From the NCBI RefSeq assembly GCF_025352645.1, contig NZ_JANXSO010000042.1:1-64000 (forward strand): 64,000 bases of DNA, given 5' to 3'. The notes beneath the pieces were generated by a model. It did not search any database. It was not told where the DNA came from and saw only the letters and a program-made list of their open reading frames with translations. The stretch's first letter is position 1; every line of letters starts with the position of its first letter. Positions 53,179-62,736 of the stretch are shown here, one piece after another. This DNA comes from Iodobacter sp. (lineage in GTDB: Bacteria; Pseudomonadota; Gammaproteobacteria; Burkholderiales; Chitinibacteraceae). The position numbers and the translations under genes were made by a program.

Positions 53179-55172
53179 TTAGCACCATGCGTTAGCATAT
53201 AATCCGCGATGGTGTAGTAATCCCTTAATTGCGTTTTCATTTTTTCCGCAACTTCAGGGTGCTCGGCACTTTTATCAATGCTTGGCGTATTGGATTTCAT
53301 ATCAAACAGACCGCCGCTTTTTTTGGCGACCTGCATGATGTAATACCAATCCTGATCCAGGATACCAATCTCGCCGCCTTCATCTGGGTAAATGGTAAAA
53401 GCCATGCGTGATACATCAAAGCGCGGATCGAGTAAATCGCGGCCCATACCTTTGTTTACAAATGAAAAATTAAATAAGCCCGCAATTGTCGGCAGAATAT
53501 CAATTTGCGAAGCCACTTTATGGTAACGCGCGGGTTTTAATAATTTAGGCGCGTAAAGCACAAAAGGCGTATGCACGGACGAGAGTTTTAAATCTTGATA
53601 AGCACGCGGCACATTGGGGCCTACATCGTGGCCCATGGCGCGAATACCGTGATCGCCAAAGAATACAAACACCGTATTATCGAAATACGCTTCTTTTTTA
53701 GCGGTTTCCATAAATTTTTCGATACTGTAATCCATATAGCGGAAAGAATTATATTCATCTACCGCCGCAAAGCCATTGGCATGCAATTCTGCAACGCTTG
53801 GATTTTTTAATTTAAAATCAGTATCTTCTGCCGGAATAGTATAAGGGCGGTGATTACCCGAAGTTTGAATCACGGCAAAAAATGGGCCTTTCTTTGCTTT
53901 AAATACTTTATTAGCTTCAAAGAATAGGTTTTTATCTGAAATACCCCAGACATCATTACGCGGCGCGCTATAACTGCCTTCCTCGTGGATTTTTAAACCA
54001 TCAATATTTTTGGTTAACACCCCACGTACATTGGCCCAAGTGGTGCTACCGCCAATAAAGTAATCTTTCTCGTAGCCTTTAAACGCATTAATCAGCACAT
54101 TTTGATTCACCGCCGCTGGGTTGCGGCTCGATGTATCACGTAAATCGACATCAGGAATACCGCTTAAGCCAGCAAAAATGCCACGTGCCGTACCAAAGTG
54201 CGGGGTAAATAGATTATCAAACCAGATGCTCTCTTTCGCCATTTGGGTAAAGAAAGGCGTGGTGGCTAATGGATTACCATAAAGGCTGGTTTTATAGCCA
54301 GAAAACGATTCTAAATACACCATCACCACATTGGGCTGGCCAGGAAGTGCCGTGGCTTTAGGCTGGATATGCCGCTCAAAATTGAGCGTTTTCTCATCAG
54401 GATGATCCACCCCCAGATAGGCCGCCATCGCTGGGTAAGCCTTACGCACATCGTCCAGAGAATAGGTGTCTCTGGTGTAGGACATGGTATCAAAGAAATT
54501 TAAAGCAGGGTTAAGCGCCACGGCAGCGGCAAAGCTATTGGTGCTGTAATAGGCATCGCTCCAACGCAGCGGGTACTGTGAAAACTTGCCGTGTACACCC
54601 AGTAATGTGCCCAGAATAGAAACCAGCAACAGCACCGTGGTTTTCCACTTACCCGCATCCCAGCCTGTATACGTCGCCACCTTGCTCATCAGGCAAGAAA
54701 CCAACCATGTTAGTAAGCCCACAGATAAGCCCCACACCAGCGTCAGCTTTACCACCGGATAAGTCGACCAAACCATGCCAGCCGATTCATCTAAGTTATA
54801 TAAAAAATTAAGCACACTGGCTGATAGCTTTACACCCAGATAAGAATAGTGGGCAAAATCAACCATATGCGTAAAGATCAGCACGGCAAACACCAGCGCA
54901 AACCAAACCAGCCATAAGCGCCTAGCCAGCCCCGCTTTAAAAGGCGTCGTAATCTTAAAACCACCCAGCAGTAGCAGCGGCACTAGGCTAAGTAGGCCTA
55001 GGCGCAAATCAAAACGCGCACCCAGCAGCAATGATTGCGCCAGCAAGGAGCTGGGCAGCGGGTCGGCCTTGTTGCCAAAGGCAGTGGCAAATCCCAAACG
55101 GATACATATGCCCAAGGCAATAAATGCCAGCAAATAAACAAGGGTAAAACGGAATAAGCGAGGGATGCGCAT
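53175..55172 (-). CDS. LtaS/OpgB-type phosphoglycerol transferase (membrane sulfatase family)
   Basis: A 665-residue protein with five N-terminal membrane helices and a large periplasmic sulfatase-fold domain (from about 275). The catalytic threonine should lie in TPHFGTARGIFAGLSG, and metal ligands are in YLESFSGYKTSLYG (Glu) and VFFGDHG. WANVRGVL and FFAVIQTSGNHRPYTIP are typical of Gram-negative LtaS relatives. These proteins add phosphoglycerol or phosphoethanolamine groups to glycans; lipoteichoic acid is not expected in this kind of cell. The stop codon comes from an intergenic repeat. No clear ribosome binding site is seen. Confidence 0.92.
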   Translation of the reverse strand: MRIPRLFRFTLVYLLAFIALGICIRLGFATAFGNKADPLPSSLLAQSLLLGARFDLRLGLLSLVPLLLLGGFKITTPFKAGLARRLWLVWFALVFAVLIFTHMVDFAHYSYLGVKLSASVLNFLYNLDESAGMVWSTYPVVKLTLVWGLSVGLLTWLVSCLMSKVATYTGWDAGKWKTTVLLLVSILGTLLGVHGKFSQYPLRWSDAYYSTNSFAAAVALNPALNFFDTMSYTRDTYSLDDVRKAYPAMAAYLGVDHPDEKTLNFERHIQPKATALPGQPNVVMVYLESFSGYKTSLYGNPLATTPFFTQMAKESIWFDNLFTPHFGTARGIFAGLSGIPDVDLRDTSSRNPAAVNQNVLINAFKGYEKDYFIGGSTTWANVRGVLTKNIDGLKIHEEGSYSAPRNDVWGISDKNLFFEANKVFKAKKGPFFAVIQTSGNHRPYTIPAEDTDFKLKNPSVAELHANGFAAVDEYNSFRYMDYSIEKFMETAKKEAYFDNTVFVFFGDHGIRAMGHDVGPNVPRAYQDLKLSSVHTPFVLYAPKLLKPARYHKVASQIDILPTIAGLFNFSFVNKGMGRDLLDPRFDVSRMAFTIYPDEGGEIGILDQDWYYIMQVAKKSGGLFDMKSNTPSIDKSAEHPEVAEKMKTQLRDYYTIADYMLTHGAK

Positions 55173-55515
55173 AGGGCTACATTTGATTAATTTTCCAGAA
55201 AGGCAATTCTACCTGATGTTTTGGCCCTAACTCGCCCCAAATTGCAATCAAGTTGCATTAACTACAATTTAACTATTTTACTCAAGGGTGGCAAAAACTT
55301 CGCCCAGTGCCTATACGCTACGGCAGTAACCCGCTGATTTAATCATGTTTTTATGATTTTTTCGTTTCACACGGTGCGGTTAAATTTTGGTAAAACATTA
55401 AAAACCAAGCCATGCCGAGTGCTTTTTCACCAACACGGCATAAATCCAACAGGCGGTTTAAGCGATGAGGGTTAGAATAGCGGCAAAATTTTGACTCCGC
55501 CCACCGGAAATACCT
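55173..55515. other. 343-bp divergent intergenic stretch
   Basis: Promoter region for the LtaS-like gene (minus) and the DUF502 gene (plus). I see no repeat, RNA or ORF. AT-rich runs around 55255-55285 and 55345-55400 are the likely promoter zones. Confidence 0.5.
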
Positions 55516-56196
55516 ATGTTCAAGCGTAGCTTCGAAAGAATCGCCACCACTTGGCTGGCTGGCCTGCTGGCTTTATTACCCTTTTTGCTCACCTTAGCCC
55601 TACTGGCATGGCTGGTCAAAATACTGAATAATTTTATTGGCCCGCAAAGTATGGTCGGGCAATTATTTGCCCTGATTGGTCAGCCTGTGATTAATCACCC
55701 GCTACTGGGTTATTTAATCGGCTGGGTCATGTTGATTGGCGCAATTTATCCGCTAGGGGTTATTGTGCAATCTAAGCTTAAACGGCACTTGGCCTATTTA
55801 CTTGATAAAACAGTAAGACGAATTCCAATAATTGGTACTTTGTATAATACTGCAGACCGGTTTGTCAGCTTACTTGATCAAAAAGAAGACGCGGATATCG
55901 GTAGCATGAGCCCCGTATGGTGCTTATTTGGCGGTGATGGTGTTGCAGTGCTGGCGCTGATGCCTAATCCTGAACCCATTGAAATCGAAGGCCGTATCTA
56001 TCAAGCAGTATTGGTCCCCACCGCACCTGTGCCTATCGGCGGGGGGCTACTCTATATCCCTAGCGAATGGATTCGCCCAGCCAATATCGGGGTAGATAAA
56101 CTCACCAGCATTTATATGTCTATGGGCATTACCCCCCCTCCATCGCTCAAAAAAGCCTCGCAATCTGCAGCGCAGATTTACCCTGATCCCCGCTAA
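55516..56196 (+). CDS. DUF502 family membrane protein
   Basis: A 226-residue inner-membrane protein with two N-terminal helices (TTWLAGLLALLPFLLTLALLAWLV and LLGYLIGWVMLIGAIYPLGVIV) and a soluble C-terminal domain. RRIPIIGTLYNTADRFVSLL and the VLVPTAPVPIGGGLLYIPSEW segment are the DUF502 signature. Function is unknown across the family. GGAAAT lies before the ATG. The gene is monocistronic. CCTTGCC/GGCAAGG arms after the stop (near 56211-56240) may form a weak terminator. Confidence 0.93.
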   Translation: MFKRSFERIATTWLAGLLALLPFLLTLALLAWLVKILNNFIGPQSMVGQLFALIGQPVINHPLLGYLIGWVMLIGAIYPLGVIVQSKLKRHLAYLLDKTVRRIPIIGTLYNTADRFVSLLDQKEDADIGSMSPVWCLFGGDGVAVLALMPNPEPIEIEGRIYQAVLVPTAPVPIGGGLLYIPSEWIRPANIGVDKLTSIYMSMGITPPPSLKKASQSAAQIYPDPR

Positions 56197-56352
56197 AGAT
56201 ATAAAAAATGCCCTTGCCCACCTAGATATACAGGCAAGGCGAATGTGCGCGCACGCGAATAAGCTCTTTCCTACCTCCTTTCTTTGATCTGACACAAACC
56301 CTGCTGCAATCAGAATGGTTAAGCTTAGATTTTGACCTGCAGGCAGATCATC

Positions 56353-57504
56353 ATGACCACAACCGCATTCTTTATCCCCTCAGTAAACCTTATGGGCGCA
56401 GGTTGCCTTCAAGACGCAGTGAGCACCATTCAATCTTACGGCTTTAAAAAAGCGTTGATTGTGACCGATGCAGTGCTAAATAAAATCGGTATGGTCGCCA
56501 AAGTGAGCGAGCTGCTCGGCACGCATGGCATAGTTTCTGTGGTATTTGATGGCGCTCAACCCAATCCAACCATAGGTAATGTGGAAGCAGGCTTAAAATT
56601 ACTTAAAGAAAACAACTGCGACTTTGTCATCTCGCTAGGTGGCGGCTCACCCCATGATTGTGCCAAAGGCATTGCACTTTGCGCCAGCAATGGCGGCAGC
56701 ATTAGTGACTACGAAGGCTTAGACCAATCCAAAAAACCACAGCTACCGTTAGTTTCCATCAACACCACGGCCGGCACAGCGAGTGAAATGACGCGGTTCT
56801 GTATCATTACGGATGAAACACGTCATGTAAAAATGGCGATTGTAGACAAACATGTCACCCCAATTCTTTCGGTTAATGACCCAGAGCTGATGCTAGATAA
56901 GCCCAAAGGCCTAACTGCCGCCACCGGTATGGATGCGCTCACCCACGCCATTGAAGCCTATGTATCCACCATTGCTAATCCCATTACCGATGCTTGTGCG
57001 CTTAAAGCCGTCACGCTGGTTAGCGACAATCTGCGCCACGCCGTAAGCGACGGCCACAATCTGCACGCCCGCGAACAAATGGCCTATGCGCAATTCTTAG
57101 CCGGTATGGCGTTTAATAATGCATCACTTGGCTATGTACACGCCATGGCGCATCAATTAGGTGGTTTTTACGATCTACCGCACGGCGTATGCAACGCGAT
57201 TCTGCTGCCACATGTACAGAAATTTAACTCACGCATTGCCGGCAAACGCCTTGGCGAAGTGGCCCACGCCATGGGCTGCGATGTGCGCTTCTTAAGCGAC
57301 GAAGCCGCCGCCGAAGCCTGCCTCGCCGCCATCCGCCAGCTTGCTGCGGACGTAGGTATCCCCGTTGGCCTGACCGAGCTAGGCGTAAAAGTAGCCGACT
57401 TCCCCATTCTCACCGCCAATGCCTTGAAAGACGCCTGCGGCTTTACTAACCCGATTCAAGCCACGGCAGAAGAAATTACTGCGATTTATCAGGCTGCTAT
57501 GTAA
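56353..57504 (+). CDS. iron-containing alcohol dehydrogenase (AdhB/YiaY type)
   Basis: A 383-residue group III alcohol dehydrogenase, close in pattern and identical in length to Zymomonas AdhB. I start at ATG 56353 ([12 protein letters not shown]); an ATG 21 bp upstream has no family counterpart. The NAD site is [15 protein letters not shown], followed by [15 protein letters not shown] and the metal ligands in [13 protein letters not shown] and [24 protein letters not shown] (Asp plus three His). It interconverts ethanol-type alcohols and aldehydes with NAD. Confidence 0.95.
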   Translation: MTTTAFFIPSVNLMGAGCLQDAVSTIQSYGFKKALIVTDAVLNKIGMVAKVSELLGTHGIVSVVFDGAQPNPTIGNVEAGLKLLKENNCDFVISLGGGSPHDCAKGIALCASNGGSISDYEGLDQSKKPQLPLVSINTTAGTASEMTRFCIITDETRHVKMAIVDKHVTPILSVNDPELMLDKPKGLTAATGMDALTHAIEAYVSTIANPITDACALKAVTLVSDNLRHAVSDGHNLHAREQMAYAQFLAGMAFNNASLGYVHAMAHQLGGFYDLPHGVCNAILLPHVQKFNSRIAGKRLGEVAHAMGCDVRFLSDEAAAEACLAAIRQLAADVGIPVGLTELGVKVADFPILTANALKDACGFTNPIQATAEEITAIYQAAM

Positions 57505-57680
57505 GAGTTTGGTGTAATTTGGCGGAATATATTGAAAGCAAAAAGGGGTACGTAATCCCATAAGCTTTGCTGCATTCAGCCAAGTTACACCGCCTAAAAA
57601 TCAAGCCATTGCCTTCACCACGAATGCCCCACCCTTCCCCATATCGCTTATAATCGCGCGTTTTACGCGATGGCCTTACC

Positions 57681-58982
57681 ATGACTGCTCCTGTCCTTAT
57701 TGAATCACTCGACTTTGAAGGTCATGGAATTGCACGCGTAGAAGGAAAAACCATTTTTATTGACGGTGCACTGCCGCGAGAAACCGTCAGCTATAAAAGC
57801 TACCGTATTAAGCCGCGTTTTGAAAATGCCGAAGCCACGCAAATCCACACCAGTAGCCATCTGCGCGTTAAGCCACCCTGTCCGCACTTTGTCAGCTGCG
57901 GCGGTTGCAGCATGCAGCATATGGAGTTCACAGGCCAAGTGGCGGCTAAGCAACGGGTTCTGGAAGACAATTTAAAACGCATTGGCAATGTCAAACCAGA
58001 AATGCTGCTACCTGCAATTTACGGCCCGGAATGGGGTTACCGCCAGCGGGCGCGTTTATCGGTGTCGGTCAAGGGCAATGAGGTGCGCTTAGGCTTTTTT
58101 GAAAAGCGCTCTAAGATCATCGCCGATCTAAAAGAATGCCGTGTTTTACCGCCGCATATCTCCAAGCAAATTTTGCCGCTACGCCAACTGATTAAAAGCC
58201 TGTCTATTAAAGAGCAGCTACTGCATATCGAGCTGGCGGTGGGCGAGTACGTGGATATTCTGGTGCTACGCACGCCCATCAAGCCCAATAAGGCCGATCA
58301 AGGGCTGCTAAAAAAATACGCAGATGAATGGAAAGTACAATTTTGGCTGCAAGCCAAATCCAGCGAGGCAGCTAGCGTGTTTTACCCAAGCGATGCGCCG
58401 CAGCTCAGCTATAGCATCCCAGAATTTGGCATTGTGATGCGTTACAAGCCCACCGAATTCACCCAAGTCAACCATCGAATTAATCGCACGCTAGTCGCCC
58501 GCGCCATGAATCTGCTGGCCCCGCAAGCGGGTGAATCGATTGCCGACTTTTTCTGTGGCGTAGGTAACTTTACGCTAGCCATAGCCAAAAGCGGCGCTAA
58601 AACGCTGGGCATGGAAGGCTTGCAGCAGTTGGTAGACCGCGCCAATGAAAGCGCTGCGGATAATCAGCTGGCTGGCAACACCCAGTTTAAAGTGGCCAAT
58701 TTATTTGATATGACCGAGCACTGGCTAAAAAAACTCGGTCACTTCGATAAAATGCTGATCGATCCGCCACGGGATGGTGCACATGAGTTATGCAAAGCCA
58801 TCAGTGCCAAAAACGGCCCGCAGCGCATCGTGTATGTATCGTGCAACCCCGCCACGCTGGCACGCGATGCCGATGTACTGGTGCATGAAAAAGGCTATGT
58901 ATTAAAAGCGGCAGGCATTGTCAATATGTTCCCGCATACCGCTCACGTTGAAAGCATTGCTTGGTTTGAGAAGGGCGAGTAG
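57681..58982 (+). CDS. rlmD: 23S rRNA (uracil1939-C5)-methyltransferase RlmD
   Basis: A 433-residue SAM-dependent enzyme that methylates U1939 of 23S rRNA. A TRAM domain covers residues 1-60 (SLDFEGHGIARVEGKTIFIDGALPRE). The [4Fe-4S] cysteines are Cys67, Cys73, Cys76 and Cys153 (DLKECRVL). The methyltransferase fold has FFCGVGNFTLAIA (SAM), DPPRDG and the nucleophile in VSCNPATLARD. TEFTQVNHRINR is the RumA signature. The start codon has a weak ribosome binding site. Confidence 0.95.
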   Translation: MTAPVLIESLDFEGHGIARVEGKTIFIDGALPRETVSYKSYRIKPRFENAEATQIHTSSHLRVKPPCPHFVSCGGCSMQHMEFTGQVAAKQRVLEDNLKRIGNVKPEMLLPAIYGPEWGYRQRARLSVSVKGNEVRLGFFEKRSKIIADLKECRVLPPHISKQILPLRQLIKSLSIKEQLLHIELAVGEYVDILVLRTPIKPNKADQGLLKKYADEWKVQFWLQAKSSEAASVFYPSDAPQLSYSIPEFGIVMRYKPTEFTQVNHRINRTLVARAMNLLAPQAGESIADFFCGVGNFTLAIAKSGAKTLGMEGLQQLVDRANESAADNQLAGNTQFKVANLFDMTEHWLKKLGHFDKMLIDPPRDGAHELCKAISAKNGPQRIVYVSCNPATLARDADVLVHEKGYVLKAAGIVNMFPHTAHVESIAWFEKGE

Positions 58983-59046
58983 CACCAGCCATTCTAATTG
59001 CTAGTACATTGAGCTCGTATTTTCAGCCGCGCGATCAAGCTTGAAT

Positions 59047-59071
59047 GGCCATTTTGCTTACAGAAATGGCC
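59047..59071 (+). terminator. possible terminator hairpin after rlmD
   Basis: An 8-bp perfect stem, GGCCATTT / AAATGGCC, with a 9-nt loop, 64 nt after the rlmD stop. No T tract follows, so confidence is low. Confidence 0.35.
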
Positions 59072-59187
59072 GACTGACTTGTCTTTACCTCAAACAAATC
59101 AACAACAAGTAAGACAAGTAAGATTTCCAGCGTTGTTTGTCAACTTAAATTCAGTTAACGTAACCTTATTTTGCCGAGCTGACAGCG

Positions 59188-59973
59188 ATGACCATTATTC
59201 TTACAGGGCTTTACCGCTACCCCATTAAATCTAGCCGAGGCCAGCAGCTGCAGCAAAGCCAAGTACTGCGTAGCGGCCTACCCTTTGATCGTAGCTGGGT
59301 GATTGCCCAGCCCAATGGCAAGATTTTAACTGGCCGAGAGTGCCCAAAATTAGTTTTACTATCTGCAGAGCCCAGTGCAGAAGGCTTAACACTTAGCGCG
59401 CCAGATATGCCCACGCTATTTGTTGCAATGGGCTTATTTAGCCATATTCACCCAGCCAATCGCTGGGAAACCCAATTAAGCACCTACCATGGGGCCAGCG
59501 ATGCAGACACTTGGTGCTCGGCTTATTTAGGTGAACAGGTGATTTTGCTTTGGGTGGGGTTTGAATTCAATCGGCAAAATAGCGTGGGCGAGCCGATTAC
59601 CTTAGTCGATGCTGAGCCGTTGCTGTTGATTGGTGAAGGATCGCTGGCTGATATCAGCCATCGCCTTGATCGCGAGCTTTCAATGCAACGCTTTAGGCCC
59701 AATCTGATTGTGCAAGGCTGTGATGCATTTGCTGAAGATAGCTGGAAAAAAATCCGCATGGGGGAGGTGGTTTTGAGCGTGCTAAAACCCTGCCCACGCT
59801 GTGTTTTTACTACTATAGATCCAGATACAGCGGAAAAATCCCCAGATCAAGAGCCATTACGCAGCTTGGCCAAATACCGTAAAAGCGCTGCAGGTGTGCT
59901 CTTTGGGCAATATTTGACCATAGAAAAAGCGGGGATCATTAGCGAGGGGATGGAGGTAGAAATCTTGGACTAA
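59188..59973 (+). CDS. MOSC-domain protein (YcbX-like, without ferredoxin domain)
   Basis: A 261-residue protein. MOSC_N (residues 1 to about 115) begins LTGLYRYPIKSSRGQQLQQSQV and has GLPFDRSWVIAQPNG. The MOSC domain (about 120-261) has LVDAEPLLLIGEGSL, RFRPNLIVQGCDAFAEDSW and the conserved cysteine in LKPCPRCVFTTIDPDT that binds molybdenum cofactor in this superfamily. E. coli YcbX carries a C-terminal [2Fe-2S] domain; here the protein ends before it, so electrons must come from a separate ferredoxin. YcbX reduces N-hydroxylated bases. The ribosome binding site is weak. Confidence 0.93.
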   Translation: MTIILTGLYRYPIKSSRGQQLQQSQVLRSGLPFDRSWVIAQPNGKILTGRECPKLVLLSAEPSAEGLTLSAPDMPTLFVAMGLFSHIHPANRWETQLSTYHGASDADTWCSAYLGEQVILLWVGFEFNRQNSVGEPITLVDAEPLLLIGEGSLADISHRLDRELSMQRFRPNLIVQGCDAFAEDSWKKIRMGEVVLSVLKPCPRCVFTTIDPDTAEKSPDQEPLRSLAKYRKSAAGVLFGQYLTIEKAGIISEGMEVEILD

Positions 59974-60007
59974 GCGCTAGGGCGCGCTGCTCGCCGCGCT
60001 CTAATAA

Positions 60008-60037
60008 AAGCATTAAAGCGCAGTGAACTGCGCCTTA
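60008..60037 (-). terminator. terminator of the REC-HATPase gene
   Basis: On the minus strand, AAGGCGCAG pairs with CTGCGCTTT around TTCA, followed by AATGCTTTTATT. Confidence 0.75.
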
Positions 60038-60044
60038 AACAACA

Positions 60045-60944
60045 TCACGGCTCTACTGGCCGCACTCTTGCAACCACTTGGTTGCCAGTACCTTTGTACT
60101 CCACCGATTGAAACGATAGCATTCTCGCCATCGAAATCCCTCGGCCATGCGGATCAAACGCCCGCTCTGGTGACATTTCCAAAAATGGCTGCCATTCAAA
60201 GCCCACACCTTCATCGGTAATGGTAAAGACAATTTCACCCTCTTCCCGATAAAACGCGACCTTCACCTTGCGATGCTCGTATTCAGGCAGCGTTAAGCGT
60301 GCCTCTACTTCATCTTGCCAACGGCCATGCTGCAATAGCCGCGTTTTTTCAGCGTAGCTGATAGCTAAATTACCGTGCTCTACCGCATTCACTAATAGCT
60401 CCGACAATCCTAAGGCCACCCGCTGCGGCTCTGGGCAAGCATTAGAAAGCAACAAGGTAAGATGACGTGCTTCTTCCAATGTTTGAAAATGAAACTCACC
60501 CTTCATCAATAAATGATAAGAGCTGGCTTGCGCGGCTAATTGCGCATCAAGCTGGCTTTTTTCACGGTGAAAATTAACCGCTGCCGCCACAATCGCCAGC
60601 AACATATCGCGCTGAAATGGCTTAATCAGATAGTAATAAGCACCTGCCGCCAGCCCTTCACGCACGTTTTCTGCAGCGCCTACAGCGGTTTGCATAATCA
60701 CCGGCAGGTGTTCAAATTCTGGTTGCTGACGCAATCGCGCAAGTAGGGCCATACCATCCATGCGTGGCATCATGCGATCAAGCAGCACCGTGTCAAACGA
60801 GTGATCTTCTGACAAGATCGCCCAAGCCACTTCGCCATCCTCGGCCACCACTACGTCGTAGCCCGCATCACTGAGGTGCTCAGAAAGTATTTCTAAATTA
60901 AAGGGCTCATCATCAACGATAAGTACCCTAGCCCGCTCTTGCAT
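60045..60944 (-). CDS. response regulator with C-terminal HATPase (anti-sigma kinase-like) output
   Basis: A 299-residue cytosolic protein. The receiver domain (1-120) is complete: Asp11/Asp12, phosphoacceptor Asp56 (LLDRMMP), Thr in MQTAVGA and Lys108 (YLIKPF). A short coiled coil leads to an ATP-binding domain of the HATPase_c_2 kind with N-box Asn186 (SELLVNAVEHGN), DEGVGFEW and PHGRGISMARM. This resembles SpoIIAB/RsbW-type domains, so the output may bind a sigma factor or STAS partner under control of phosphorylation. No kinase or STAS gene is beside it. AAAGGAG precedes the ATG. Confidence 0.9.
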   Translation of the reverse strand: MQERARVLIVDDEPFNLEILSEHLSDAGYDVVVAEDGEVAWAILSEDHSFDTVLLDRMMPRMDGMALLARLRQQPEFEHLPVIMQTAVGAAENVREGLAAGAYYYLIKPFQRDMLLAIVAAAVNFHREKSQLDAQLAAQASSYHLLMKGEFHFQTLEEARHLTLLLSNACPEPQRVALGLSELLVNAVEHGNLAISYAEKTRLLQHGRWQDEVEARLTLPEYEHRKVKVAFYREEGEIVFTITDEGVGFEWQPFLEMSPERAFDPHGRGISMARMLSFQSVEYKGTGNQVVARVRPVEP

Positions 60945-61080
60945 GACATCTCCTTTCCAATCTAGCCCCTCCCCCCATCAAGCTCCCATAAGGATAAAGG
61001 TAGGATTGCTCGCGTATACAGCGTAACCGCACAATATATACAGATTATTCAATTTAATAGTTTTGATGTTTTATGCCAGA

Positions 61081-61848
61081 TTATTTTAATAAGGCATAAA
61101 GATCACTAAACTGCTGCGACAATTTATGACTGGGATCAAGAATAAGTAAGGGAATAGCGCGCTCGTGCGATTCCCTTACTTTAACCGAGGCCCCAAGAAA
61201 AACATCCAATACCGGCAAGCCCTGCTCTTTTAATTCCGCCACCATGCGCGCTGGTAAGCTAGCACGGGCTTGATACTGATTTACGACAATCCCTTCAATG
61301 GCTAAATCAGCATTATGATCATGGCGAATCTCCGCCACCCTATCAATCAGCCCCAATAAAGCATGGCGCGAGAATTCGTCACAATCAAATGGAATCAAAC
61401 ATCCTTCGGCCGCAATGAGTGCCGATAGGGTAAAGAAATTTAAAGCTGGTGGTGTATCCAGCCACACTTCATCAAAATCATTGGCTAATTCATTTAATGC
61501 TTCACGCAATTTATAAATTTTATGCCGTGATTCTAATTTGGATTCTAGCTCGGCAATTTGTGGATGCGAAGGCATAATCGATAGCCGCTCAAATGGGCTG
61601 CGATGCACAAACTCACGCGTGGCTTTGGCATACATACTAAAATTAAGCACTTGATCAAAAAAATCCAACAAACTGGGCTTAGCTAAATCAAGACCAGCGC
61701 CAAGCAAATAATGGCTTGAATTGGCTTGAGGATCTAAATCGACCACCAGAACCCGTTTACCCGCTTTAGCAGCAGCCGCCGCTAAATTAATGGTAATCGT
61801 TGATTTGCCAACGCCCCCTTTTTGATTAAACACCACGCGGACTTTCAT
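61081..61848 (-). CDS. orphan ParA/Soj-family ATPase
   Basis: A 255-residue ParA-type ATPase. The deviant Walker A is KGGVGKS at residues 10-16, Walker A' is VVDLDPQANSSHYLLG, and Walker B is EVWLDTPPALNFFTLSALIAA. VVNQYQARASLPARMVAEL is a late conserved helix. No ParB or KorB gene and no parS-like palindrome lies beside it, so it is unlikely to be the chromosome partition locus. Orphan ParAs often position chemoreceptor arrays or other complexes. The start has only a weak ribosome binding site. Confidence 0.92.
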   Translation of the reverse strand: MKVRVVFNQKGGVGKSTITINLAAAAAKAGKRVLVVDLDPQANSSHYLLGAGLDLAKPSLLDFFDQVLNFSMYAKATREFVHRSPFERLSIMPSHPQIAELESKLESRHKIYKLREALNELANDFDEVWLDTPPALNFFTLSALIAAEGCLIPFDCDEFSRHALLGLIDRVAEIRHDHNADLAIEGIVVNQYQARASLPARMVAELKEQGLPVLDVFLGASVKVRESHERAIPLLILDPSHKLSQQFSDLYALLK

Positions 61849-62007
61849 CTAGACCATCTCTCATTTACTCATTATTACAATGAATACTAGCAGCTCTTAT
61901 TCAACTTGTATTGCGTTGCACAATGGGTGTGGTGATTATGCTAGAAAATAAAAAATATAATCATGTAAGCCAACAGGGTAAAGTGATTTAAACAGTCTTT
62001 TAAACAA

Positions 62008-62736
62008 CTAATCCGCAGCTAAAGGCTGCCACTTGCCATTAAATAAACCTTCAATCGGCTTATAGCGTATTTTGTAAGCCATTTTTCGGCATTGATCAAT
62101 CCAATAGCCAAGATAAACATAGGGAAGCTGCATTTCTTTAGCTAGATCAATTTGCCAAAGAATATTAAATACACCTAAGCTAGCCCCAGCAAGGTCTGGA
62201 TTGTAAAATGTATATACTGATGAAATCCCATCATCCAACTGGTCAATCAGGCTAACCATCTGCACTTGGTTATCTTGGCTAAATTCTGCTAAGAAACTAC
62301 TCACATTACTTTTTAATATAAAATTTTGATATTGCTCACGATTATCTTGATCCATCCCGCCACCAGAATGCCTAGCCATTTGATAGCGCTGATACAATAA
62401 ATAATGTGACTCTAAGTATTCCAAACCCAGTAATCTAACTTGTAATCCAGCATGTAATTTTTGGGCGCGGCGTTGGGTACGATTAGGTTTAAATTGCTGC
62501 ACTGGCAGCCGCACTGGCACGCAGGCGCGGCATTGATCACACCAAGGCCGATACACAAATAGCCCGCTACGCCGAAAACCATGCTGCACTAAATTGCTAT
62601 ACGCTTGGCTATCAATAAGTTCCGCTGGCACCGCCACTTGCGAGCGTGCCACCTGCCCATCTAAGTAGCTGCATTCATACGTCGCAGTGGCATAAAACTG
62701 CAAAGAAACCGTGCGAGTGCGCAGCGAATCATTCAT
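62008..62736 (-). CDS. bpt: aspartate/glutamate leucyltransferase Bpt
   Basis: A 242-residue N-end-rule enzyme that adds leucine to N-terminal Asp or Glu, marking proteins for ClpS/ClpAP. The N-terminal part has [18 protein letters not shown] and the Cys pair in [15 protein letters not shown]. The C-terminal acyltransferase fold has [28 protein letters not shown] and [19 protein letters not shown] start at the ATG that overlaps the aat stop (ATGA), with CAGGG upstream; an in-frame start nine codons earlier lies within aat. Confidence 0.95.
   Translation of the reverse strand: MNDSLRTRTVSLQFYATATYECSYLDGQVARSQVAVPAELIDSQAYSNLVQHGFRRSGLFVYRPWCDQCRACVPVRLPVQQFKPNRTQRRAQKLHAGLQVRLLGLEYLESHYLLYQRYQMARHSGGGMDQDNREQYQNFILKSNVSSFLAEFSQDNQVQMVSLIDQLDDGISSVYTFYNPDLAGASLGVFNILWQIDLAKEMQLPYVYLGYWIDQCRKMAYKIRYKPIEGLFNGKWQPLAAD

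Noticed and set aside
60945..62000. Replication origin or partition locus around the ParA gene
   Set aside because: No DnaA-box cluster, no dnaA, parB or gidAB genes, and no parS-like palindrome nearby.
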